Shown here: positions 49,721 through 56,766 of the stretch, piece after piece
Numbering within the stretch: position 1 is the first letter of the stretch
Layout: each line of letters opens with the position of its first letter
Assembly: GCF_001570485.1 (NCBI RefSeq)
Contig: NZ_BCTA01000038.1
Span: forward strand, 124,001 to 188,000
Length of the DNA: 64,000 nucleotides
Reading direction: 5' to 3'
Origin: Mycolicibacterium novocastrense
GTDB taxonomy: Bacteria > Actinomycetota > Actinomycetes > Mycobacteriales > Mycobacteriaceae
Notes under the pieces: model-generated
Databases searched by the model: none
What the model was told of the DNA's origin: nothing
Seen by the model: only the letters and a program-made list of their open reading frames with translations
Program-made: the position numbers and the translations under genes

Positions 49721-50027
49721 TCAGTGGGTCTCCTCGGCGACGTATCCCACGCTGTTCAAGGTGGACCGACAGGTGTACGTCGACCTCACCCGAGCGTTCC
49801 CCGGCCTGGGAGACGTCACGCGGCGCCAGGACGAGCTGCCGCTGTGGGTGCGTGCCTGCGGTCTACGTTTAGAGCTGCAGATCCCGGGCCGTCAGCTCGC
49901 ATGGATCCGGCGAGCAGACGGCGGATGGCTCGCGCAATGCGTTTGCTGGCCGACAAGTACCAACGGCCAATCTCGCCTGCGTATGCAGTTGTGGGTGGAA
50001 CCGCAGGCACTCACCCCGGTGGAGTAG
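49704..50027 (+). CDS. Small unknown protein
   Basis: A 107-residue protein starting at ATG 49704 with GGGAG upstream and overlapping the zinc-ribbon gene. It contains FDQWVSSATYPTLFKVDRQV and LRLELQIPGRQLAWIRRADG with several tryptophans. No family is recognised. The overlap suggests co-translation with the zinc-ribbon gene. Confidence 0.58.
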   Translation: MDPTFDQWVSSATYPTLFKVDRQVYVDLTRAFPGLGDVTRRQDELPLWVRACGLRLELQIPGRQLAWIRRADGGWLAQCVCWPTSTNGQSRLRMQLWVEPQALTPVE

Positions 50028-50039
50028 CCAGACCGACGG

Positions 50040-50756
50040 TCAGGCCTGAAGCGGCATCATCATGAACAGGTCCAGCGCCTCGCCGAACGCTCGAAGCTCG
50101 AAATCAGGCTCGAAGTAGGTGACCGCAAGACCTGGCGGGAGGTCCGGAGAGGTGAACAGGTCGGCATGCGGGCCGCGGCCGGTGACCCGGAGCAGGCGCT
50201 GCATCGTCGGCGGTTCGTGAGCTGTCTCGTACCACTCGATCCTGGCCTGCCCCCCATGGTCGTCGCGGCGCGATGCCAGGGTCTGCATGAGCGTTGGCGG
50301 GGCCAGCCCGCAAGACTCTCCGTCCCACGTGGTGAAGCCGGCATGCACGCGCTGCAGAAACGTTCGCACCGGCGCCGGTAGCGATGAAAACAGGGGCGGG
50401 TCGTGAGGGCCGAAAGTGTCGGGACTCTCCCCCATCCACACCTCGCGGCCGCCGGCGTCGGTCACGAACACATAATCGAGCGCCGGTGCCGTCAGCCCGG
50501 CGTGCCGAACTACCCGTACATCGAGAAGGCGACTGTCGAGCGCCTGGGTGAATCGTGGTATTAGAGCGAGGAATTCGTTGTTCCACAAGGTGCGTGCCGC
50601 GCTGCTGCGTTCGGCGGGGCTACCGCAGTCCAGGATTGGCCACCAGGCCGGCGGGATCTGCGCGCGGGCGCTCGTGTCGCCGGGGTCGACCACCGTGAAG
50701 GGGTTCTCATGCCAGGGCATCGCCGCGGCCAGCGCATCCTGATCAACTCCAGCCAA
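50040..50756 (-). CDS. Unknown protein, weakly SUKH/SMI1-like
   Basis: A 238-residue soluble protein. The centre (LDYVFVTDAGGREVWMGESP, then LPAPVRTFLQRVHAGF) loosely resembles SUKH/SMI1-type immunity proteins. The start is uncertain: TTG 50756 is 10 bases after GGGAG, and an ATG at residue 13 (MPWHENPF) is possible. No toxin gene that would match an immunity protein lies beside it. It converges with the 49704 gene. Confidence 0.52.
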   Translation of the reverse strand: MAGVDQDALAAAMPWHENPFTVVDPGDTSARAQIPPAWWPILDCGSPAERSSAARTLWNNEFLALIPRFTQALDSRLLDVRVVRHAGLTAPALDYVFVTDAGGREVWMGESPDTFGPHDPPLFSSLPAPVRTFLQRVHAGFTTWDGESCGLAPPTLMQTLASRRDDHGGQARIEWYETAHEPPTMQRLLRVTGRGPHADLFTSPDLPPGLAVTYFEPDFELRAFGEALDLFMMMPLQA

Positions 50757-50922
50757 CGGTCATCGACTCCCTGCTGCGGATTCCGTCGCTGACGATGTTC
50801 CCCGCTGACGGGAAACTTGGGAAGTCGAAACACTGGCCGCGACGCCACGGTGAGGCGCCCGCTTCATGGCATGACGAAGTAACGCGGCGACCGAAAGGCT
50901 CCGCGCTAGCGACTGGCTTAAC

Positions 50923-51444
50923 TTAGGCGCCGATGAGTTCGCGCCTGGTTGGCTGAGCGGCCGGGACGAACTCGTACGGCTCCAACGGGCGGGCGACCGG
51001 TGCGCGGCGACGGGTCTGCGATCGGCGAATTGCCTTTGCTAGACGATCCTCGTCGATGTTGAGATGCTCTTTGAGCTTGTCCCGCACTTGCGGGGGAATC
51101 GAGCTGCGGCCGGCTTCCATCCGCCCCAGGTGCACCGGGCTGGTGCCGATCAGCGGCGCAAGCTGCGCGAGGCTGTAACCAGCCAGGATGCGGTAGTAGG
51201 CGAGGTTGCGGGCTGTTTCGGTGACGACGTACAGCTCGCTGGCCTCGACGCCGAGAAGCTCCGCGAGCCGCGCAATGTACTTCGGCGACGGCGCCGCCTC
51301 CCCCTTGACCCACCGAGTAACTGTGCCCTGGTTGACATCAACCGCGGCCGCGAGCGCGCGATTGGTGAGTCCCTGCTTCTTGGCCAGGTCCTGCATTTTG
51401 CGGTACTTGAAGACCCCGGGCATGGCTGCCGGCGTGGAACGCAT
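50923..51444 (-). CDS. Regulator with two tandem XRE helix-turn-helix domains
   Basis: A 173-residue protein with two HTH_3-type domains: one at about 18-70 (TNRALAAAVDVNQGTVTRWV) and a second at about 78-130 (YSLAQLAPLIGTSPVHLGRM). The tail is basic. ATG 51444 has GGGAG 8 bases upstream. It is divergent from the Rep-like gene across a 350-base region, so it may control replication or excision of the element. Confidence 0.82.
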   Translation of the reverse strand: MRSTPAAMPGVFKYRKMQDLAKKQGLTNRALAAAVDVNQGTVTRWVKGEAAPSPKYIARLAELLGVEASELYVVTETARNLAYYRILAGYSLAQLAPLIGTSPVHLGRMEAGRSSIPPQVRDKLKEHLNIDEDRLAKAIRRSQTRRRAPVARPLEPYEFVPAAQPTRRELIGA

Positions 51445-51744
51445 AAGCGCGTCTCCCTTCCCTGACCCGACGATCTCTTACTGGCACGTTGACTATAACC
51501 GCCGCAATGTTCCCGGCACAGGTACCGAGACGGCGCAACACGCCGACACGGGCTAATTTCACTCCTGTCACAGGCACCCAAAAGCGCTGGTCAGGCATAT
51601 CAGATTTGCGCCATGAGGCACCCTGAACGGGTTGGGGTTGCATCGACGAACATTGCCGCTACTGGTAACTCATGGCACGATTTGCGTTCATCGGGCGCCT
51701 GGCAGCGCTCGGACAACCGAATACCTACCCCAGAAAACCAAAAA

Positions 51745-51772
51745 CCGGTTGGTAGCTGGCACTACCAACCGG
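51745..51772. terminator. Perfect 11-base hairpin upstream of the rep-like gene
   Basis: CCGGTTGGTAG (51745-51755) pairs perfectly with CTACCAACCGG (51762-51772) around CTGGCA. Read on the minus strand it is followed by TTTTTGGTTTTC, as in a Rho-independent terminator; on the plus strand it lies in the leader of the Rep-like gene, 24 bases before its ATG, and could act in attenuation or as an origin structure. The rest of 51445-51795 shows no gene. Confidence 0.5.
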
Positions 51773-51795
51773 CGGGCTCCCCCGAAGGGAAGCGG

Positions 51796-52929
51796 ATGTC
51801 TTGGCGACACCGCCATTTTAGCGTGCTACCAGCACGTTTGGCAAACGTTGGATGCGACGAAAATGCGTCCGCGCGGTCACAGGACCGTCACGGATCGAAC
51901 TTCGCCACGCAGTCTCCGAAGGCCCGCAGCACCCGCCTTGAACAGGCCAATTACCGGATCCGGCGCCGCGAGTGGATTCGAGCCGCTGGTGCCGTCTCCC
52001 CCAGCACACCGATGTGGACCTCTCGAACCTCGTGGACCTGCGAAGTCGCCGCCTGGGCCGCCAGTACTGCCGGGCATCAGATGCTGCGCCACGTCCACCT
52101 CACCCAGCGGCTGTTCAGCCGCGTCACCGCAGCCCTGGCACGCTTCGCCGACGGCACTAGCGGCCGTCACTGTGCCGTCACCAACGCTCGCGTCGCCCTG
52201 GCGGCCGGCTGCAGCCCGCGCACCGTGACCACCGTGCGGGGCGTGCTCGCCGCCGCGGACTTCGCCGTCGAGGTGCGGCGCGGCACCGGATCGGCCAGCA
52301 CCCCGGTTCACCAGCGCCGACCCTCGGTGTGGCACCTCACCTCGCGCCGGCAGCCTGTGGATAAAGCGGGATTTTGCGACCTACCCCGTTCCCGAAGGGT
52401 TACGGGGTCTAGTCCTGTGAGTTCAAAGACACCAAGCGAGGCGCACAGCGCCCCGCGGCGAGATCAATCTCCCAAAAAGCAGCACCGACAGCGCCGAGCA
52501 CCACGGCCGCTGCACACTCAGCGGCTCGCCGGTTGGCTTGCATCGACCGCGACCGGCCTTGGAGCACGCAATGGGCATCACGTCGTAGGACAGCTCTGTG
52601 ACGCACTGCAAGCCAGCCACCTGGATCTGCATGCATGGACCGGGCCCCAGCTCGTCCAGGCGCTCAACGAGGACATGCGGCAGCGCGGGTTCACTTGGCC
52701 GGATCAGATCACTCGTCCCGGACCGTTCCTCGCGCAGCGTCTTCGCCATCTCCCCTCGCGGCCACCGGCCGACCTGCCCCGCCCAGTGACTACTACCGCC
52801 AACGATGGCGACCCCTGGCACTCCCCCACACCGCGACCGCCGGCGGAGCCCTCCCCGGCGCGCCTAGAAGCACAACGCAGCATCCGCGAGACGCTGGCAC
52901 GCGCGTTACGGCGCAACGCCAAAGCCTAA
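51796..52929 (+). CDS. Rep-like replication initiator
   Basis: About 377 residues. The middle has a helix-turn-helix region, TNARVALAAGCSPRTVTTVR followed by GVLAAADFAVEVRRGTG and VWHLTSRR, as in replication initiators of actinobacterial plasmids and elements. The C-terminal part (LAGWLASTATGLGARNGHHV, then TWPDQITRPGPFLAQRL) also suits that family. I chose ATG 51796, preceded by AAGGGAA; the frame is open from 51613 and other starts cannot be excluded, because the first 100 residues are not convincing. Its position beside the XRE gene and the iteron region supports a replication role. Confidence 0.58.
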   Translation: MSWRHRHFSVLPARLANVGCDENASARSQDRHGSNFATQSPKARSTRLEQANYRIRRREWIRAAGAVSPSTPMWTSRTSWTCEVAAWAASTAGHQMLRHVHLTQRLFSRVTAALARFADGTSGRHCAVTNARVALAAGCSPRTVTTVRGVLAAADFAVEVRRGTGSASTPVHQRRPSVWHLTSRRQPVDKAGFCDLPRSRRVTGSSPVSSKTPSEAHSAPRRDQSPKKQHRQRRAPRPLHTQRLAGWLASTATGLGARNGHHVVGQLCDALQASHLDLHAWTGPQLVQALNEDMRQRGFTWPDQITRPGPFLAQRLRHLPSRPPADLPRPVTTTANDGDPWHSPTPRPPAEPSPARLEAQRSIRETLARALRRNAKA

Positions 52930-53387
52930 TTCTCGCCATTCGTCCTGCTAGAAGGCTTGTTTGGTCGCTGCCAAAACCGGACTTCGCCGCGACCGAAGCG
53001 TCAAGTGACTCGGACGACAACTGTGGACGCCGAAGAAAACCGGCCCTGAGAGGCCCGTAGCGGGCCTAGAACGGCCATCCGCATGTAACGACACCCCCTA
53101 CCGCCCTGGCGCCCCGCAGCGGCCTCACAAGGCGGCAATACGGGCCTTCACGATTCCGCGAGCTAACTCGCTGGCGAACGATACGCGCAGTTCAGAGTGC
53201 CTAACAGTCTTTCTGCAGCACACATAAATTGTGCGCGGATTGTGAGCGCGCTGTGCGAGCAATCTGCGCACGACTCACCGGTGCTCGACATCAGATTTCC
53301 GTAAAGCGATCGCGCAGTCTGCGTGATTCTCATATGAAGCATGAATGGCGGCGATCTGTCACAGTGACGGATCGCGCTGTGATCATC

Positions 53388-53453
53388 TGATGTGGATGTA
53401 ATGCGATTCTGATGTGAACCTGCCATGCGTGTGATGTGGTCATTGCACCTTTG
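53388..53453 (+). repeat. Three TGATGTG repeats at exact 22-base spacing (iterons)
   Basis: TGATGTG begins at 53388, 53410 and 53432, always after a base of a similar context (CTGATGTGG, CTGATGTGA, GTGATGTGG). A spacing of two helical turns places the sites on one face of the DNA, as in iterons bound by Rep. Confidence 0.5.
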
Positions 53454-53776
53454 TTTGGTGAACGTGCTGTGTAGTCCGCATGACCATGACGCAGACCTCA
53501 CGTGCCACCAACATTCCTCTGATGTTAGATCTACGCGATCAATACGTTCTGCACACGTGCCTCCTACGTGTGCATTACGCAACCTCAATGTTTATGTCAC
53601 CCCAGCTGTACATCAATTGAGCATGACTTTCCTGCTACAAAATCATGGTCTCTACGTACAAATGATGAGTGCCTATCGTGATGGCGACATAGACCGATGA
53701 TGAAGTAAACAATATGTCGTTGCTAGGCCGATGATGTCCCGACGTGAAGCCTGCGTGATCATCATATTCACTGTTC

Positions 53777-53834
53777 GTGAGTCGTTGTTCACGGACGATT
53801 CACAATGTTTGTGAATGCGTTGTGAGTCGCTGTT
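53777..53834. repeat. GTGAGTCG direct repeats flanking an inverted repeat
   Basis: GTGAGTCGTTGTT (53777-53789) and GTGAGTCGCTGTT (53822-53834) flank ATTCACAA-TGT-TTGTGAAT (53798-53816, perfect 8-base arms). The symmetry suggests a protein-binding site just before the element's right end. Confidence 0.5.
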
Positions 53835-53896
53835 TGTGCAGGTTGGTAGGGCGGCAGAGAGCAATCCGTGACCCTTGAAGGGGCAAGATAGGGCTC

Positions 53897-54325
53897 ATGT
53901 CCACCACGCTACAGCTCGACATGGCGGCAGTACGCGATGTCGCAACTCGGGTCGTGGAGGTCGTTGGCCTCCTGGCACTTCAGGCGATACGCCTGCGAGT
54001 ACCTACGATGCCGCCCGCCACAGACGCTTTGACGATCCACCTGAGTCGCGGCGTGAGCGTGGAGTCACGTCGGCTTGCCTACCTTCTGGAGTCGGCGGCC
54101 GACGAGCTGGGTAGGGCGCTGGAGGCCAGCCAGGGGCGGGAGTGGGCGGCGAACTTGAGCACGTCGGTGATCGGCAGCCTCGTGCCGCCGGCGGTGAGGC
54201 CGTGGCCGGTGCCCTTCTCCAGATCGGTGAGGCTGGCGGTGATGACCACGGTGGCGGGCAGGCCGTTGATGGTGCCGGTCGCCGTGGTGAGCATGCGTTT
54301 GCAGAGGGCCAGCAGCGCATCGTGA
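53897..54325 (+). CDS. Unknown protein, probably interrupted at the element border
   Basis: From ATG 53897, with AAGGGGC upstream, about 75 residues look protein-like (MSTTLQLDMAAVRDVATRVV ... SRRLAYLLESAADELGRALE), a helical sequence vaguely like small ESX-associated proteins. After about 54125 the frame is the complement of the 13E12-family gene and its sequence loses coherence. The natural gene probably ended elsewhere, so this looks like a 5' fragment fused to border DNA. Confidence 0.42.
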   Translation: MSTTLQLDMAAVRDVATRVVEVVGLLALQAIRLRVPTMPPATDALTIHLSRGVSVESRRLAYLLESAADELGRALEASQGREWAANLSTSVIGSLVPPAVRPWPVPFSRSVRLAVMTTVAGRPLMVPVAVVSMRLQRASSAS

Positions 54326-55128
54326 TTCCTCTTACCCGCCGTGCGAGTGTCGTTGCGTATTTGCTCCTCCGACGGTTCGCCCTCAAGACATGGGGTTTCA
54401 TCGGCGGGGTTGCACATCCCCGGGGCGGCGTTTTTCTCCATCAGCGGCTCCAGGGCGGCCCAGGCTTCCGGGGTCAGGAGTCCCTCGAAGGGGCGCATGC
54501 CGTCGGGGCGCTGTTTGCCGAACCGGAGGTAGGCCAGGGCTTGGCGGTCCTCATCGGACAGTTCGCCGTCCTGGTTCAGCAGGTAGAGCAGGTGCGCGGC
54601 GGCGGCGCGGAACTCGGCGGGTCCGAGTTCGCAGGCGTGCTGGGCCAATTGGACTTCGACGTTCTCCCGGGTCTGGAAGTCCACCGACACCGGCAGCTTG
54701 CCGAAGAACCAGCGCACGTGCTTGATGTGCTCGGCGCCGATCAACCCCTGAACCTGACCGCGGGCGAAACTCGGCATCGTGGGCACCATCGGTTCACCGG
54801 TCATCGACGTGCGGGGGCCGAACAACGCCGCCTCCTCCAGCCGCCGGTGCGCCTCCGAGGTGGAGATCCGTAGCCGCTGCGACAGCACTGAGGCGTAACT
54901 CTTCGCACCCAGAGATATCGGTGAACTCTGGGAGGTGATTCGCTGATACACCCGGTGATCGAGCACCGGCTGGGCGCGGTGCACGGCTTCGCGGCGCTGC
55001 TGCAAGGCCAGCAACTCGGCATCGGTGAACGCGTCGATCGACAACCCGTTCATCTGCGCGGTCAGCTCTTCGATCTGGGCCAGGGCAGCCAGCATCGCCT
55101 CACGATCGGCGACAGCTGGGGAACCCAT
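54079..55128 (-). CDS. 13E12/DUF222-family protein, C-terminally truncated
   Basis: A 349-residue frame with the DUF222 domain of mycobacterial 13E12 repeat proteins (SPISLGAKSYASVLSQRLRI then STSEAHRRLEEAALFGPR). It follows the family to GGTRLPITDVLKFAAHSRPW, then ends in low-complexity sequence. The C-terminal HNH endonuclease domain with its C-x-x-P-x-C motif, normally next, is missing. REP13E12 repeats are known integration targets (phage phiRv1), so the break near 54130 is a likely border of the inserted element. Confidence 0.8.
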   Translation of the reverse strand: MGSPAVADREAMLAALAQIEELTAQMNGLSIDAFTDAELLALQQRREAVHRAQPVLDHRVYQRITSQSSPISLGAKSYASVLSQRLRISTSEAHRRLEEAALFGPRTSMTGEPMVPTMPSFARGQVQGLIGAEHIKHVRWFFGKLPVSVDFQTRENVEVQLAQHACELGPAEFRAAAAHLLYLLNQDGELSDEDRQALAYLRFGKQRPDGMRPFEGLLTPEAWAALEPLMEKNAAPGMCNPADETPCLEGEPSEEQIRNDTRTAGKRNHDALLALCKRMLTTATGTINGLPATVVITASLTDLEKGTGHGLTAGGTRLPITDVLKFAAHSRPWLASSALPSSSAADSRR

Positions 55129-55279
55129 GACTCGAACATATAGGTGACCACCGACAGAAAATGCGCCGATGTTGCATCAGATGCTCAAGTGACACAGGGG
55201 TTTTGGTGCTTCATCGAGACTGCACTCACCGCGACGGTCACTCGCACTTTGTCACGGTGAGCGCAGTGTCAACGCTCGT

Positions 55280-55471
55280 TCACTCGACGATGCTCAGCGC
55301 TCCAGAGGGGCAGAGCTGCACGGCTTTCCGCGCGTTGTCCTGTTCGGATGGGGGCACGTCGTCGACCAGCAGCACCACGATCCCGTCGTCGTCCTGATCG
55401 AAGACCGCCTCGCTGTTCATCACACAGACCCCGGCGCCGATGCAGACGTCGCGGTCGGCGTGCACCCTCAC
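55280..55471 (-). CDS. 3Fe-4S-type ferredoxin
   Basis: A 63-residue ferredoxin with CIGAGVCVM and LCPSGAL: Cys-x5-Cys and a Cys-Pro, lacking the fourth cysteine, which is typical of single [3Fe-4S] ferredoxins that serve actinobacterial P450s. GTG 55471 overlaps the P450 stop (GTGA), so the two are coupled and the ferredoxin most probably donates electrons to that P450. It ends the catabolic operon. Confidence 0.9.
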   Translation of the reverse strand: MRVHADRDVCIGAGVCVMNSEAVFDQDDDGIVVLLVDDVPPSEQDNARKAVQLCPSGALSIVE

Positions 55472-56673
55472 CAGGCCACCTGCAGCGACTGCAGCCCATA
55501 GATGAAATGGAACGATCGGAAGGCGACGTCGTCGAAGGGTTCGTCGAGGCGCAGGGTTGGGAAGCGTTGCAGCAGAGCAGGAAACGCGATCTTCATCTCC
55601 ATCCGTGCCAGCGGTGCGCCCAGGCAGTGATGGACGCCGTGGCCGAACGCCAGATGTCCCATGGCGCCGCGGCGGACGTCGAATGCCTCCGGGTTGTCGA
55701 TGAAGCCCGGATCGCGGTTGCCGGACGGCAGCGAGACGACCACCAGCTGGTGGGCGGGAATCTGCACCCCGGCCATCTCGACCTCGGTGGTGGTGATGCG
55801 GGGGATGCCGGAGTGCACGATCGACAGCCAGCGCAGCAGCTCCTCCACTGCCGGGCTCACAGCATCGGGGTCATCGCGCACCAGGGCCAGTTGATCCGGG
55901 TGCTGCAGCAGAGCCAGGGTGCCGAGGCTGAGCATGTTGGAGGTGGTCTCGTGGCCGGCCAGCAGCAGCAGGTTGCAGATGCCCACCAGCTCATCGTCGG
56001 TGAGCTCGGAACCGTGCTCGCGCACCAGCATTCCGAGCATGTCGTCGCCGGGGGAACGGCGGGCGCCGGCCACCAGCGCCTGCATGTAGGTGCGCCCGGC
56101 GCGCTGCAGCTCGAAGCGTTCCTCGATCGGGATGGACAGATCGAGCTGGCGGCTGGTGCGGTGCTGGAAATCGTCGCGGTCGTCATACGGCACGCCCAGC
56201 AACTCGCAGATCACCAGTGACGGGATGGGCAACGCGAAGTCGGACACGAGATCACGTGGTGGACCGGTCTTTTCCATGGCGTCCAGATGCTGGGTCACGA
56301 TCTCGGTGATCCGGGGCTCCAGGCGCTTCATCCGGCGGCCGGTGAACTCGCCGGTGAGCATGCGGCGTAACCGGGTGTGCCTGGGTGGGTCCAGGCCCAA
56401 CAGATTGCCGGACTGGGCGGCGCGTTGTTCTTCCTCGGACACCTCGGGTGCGCCGGGAACGACGAATCCGGGCGGACGCTCGTTGGAGAACCGTTCCGGG
56501 TCTGAGAGCACGGTCTTCACGTCGTCGTGGCGGGTCACCAGGTACACCGGCATGCCGAAGGCGTTGAGGACGGTGCGCACCCCCTCGGTCTCCCGGATCT
56601 CGCCGAGGGTGGGGATGGGGTCGAAGTCGACGCGCTGCATGTGCAGCGGGGGTGAGGCAGGTGCCTGGGTCAT
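55468..56673 (-). CDS. Cytochrome P450 (CYP105-like class)
   Basis: A 401-residue P450. The I-helix oxygen-binding motif is AGHETTSN (about 238), the ExxR motif is in VEELLRWLS, and the haem loop is FGHGVHHCLGAPLARME with the cysteine ligand near 350. Sequence character (LDPPRHTRLRRMLTGEFTGRR) is that of soluble actinobacterial P450s of the CYP105 type. It pairs with the downstream ferredoxin. The cluster contains dehydratase, FAD oxidoreductase and aldehyde dehydrogenase genes, so the P450 may start or branch a catabolic route; its substrate is unknown. Confidence 0.93.
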   Translation of the reverse strand: MTQAPASPPLHMQRVDFDPIPTLGEIRETEGVRTVLNAFGMPVYLVTRHDDVKTVLSDPERFSNERPPGFVVPGAPEVSEEEQRAAQSGNLLGLDPPRHTRLRRMLTGEFTGRRMKRLEPRITEIVTQHLDAMEKTGPPRDLVSDFALPIPSLVICELLGVPYDDRDDFQHRTSRQLDLSIPIEERFELQRAGRTYMQALVAGARRSPGDDMLGMLVREHGSELTDDELVGICNLLLLAGHETTSNMLSLGTLALLQHPDQLALVRDDPDAVSPAVEELLRWLSIVHSGIPRITTTEVEMAGVQIPAHQLVVVSLPSGNRDPGFIDNPEAFDVRRGAMGHLAFGHGVHHCLGAPLARMEMKIAFPALLQRFPTLRLDEPFDDVAFRSFHFIYGLQSLQVAW

Positions 56674-56766
56674 GGTGTCGACGTTACACGCGGGGCTGTT
56701 GGGCCTGTGTTGGGAAATCGTCGATCAGGCGGTTGACCAGGGCGGGATCGCCAAGAAATTATCAGC

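Larger units (their letters stand above)
52930..53896. other. Long AT-richer non-coding region, candidate replication origin
   Basis: Nearly 1 kb without a supported gene. From about 53160 the GC content falls well below the neighbours. Frames of 60-140 codons occur here but have unusual composition and no ribosome sites. It holds a 20-base match to the 43.5-kb region (53218-53237), three 22-base-spaced TGATGTG repeats and a cluster of TTCAC/GTGAA repeats. Its place directly downstream of the Rep-like gene fits an origin. Confidence 0.5.

Noticed and set aside
50761..50800. A possible further copy of the 23-base repeat near 50790 (GACGATG followed by TTCCCCGCTG)
   Set aside because: It needs a gap of three to four bases to align and lacks the CACGTCCCC block, so it was not counted.
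51970..52010. A stretch resembling the T-loop of a tRNA (ATTCGAGCC context) on the plus strand
   Set aside because: The stems on either side do not pair and no acceptor, D or anticodon arm could be built around it; it lies inside the rep-like frame.
53163..53864. Several frames of 60-140 codons in the AT-rich region
   Set aside because: Their composition is rich in Cys, His, Ser and Trp, they overlap each other on both strands, lack ribosome sites, and the region is better explained as non-coding repeats.
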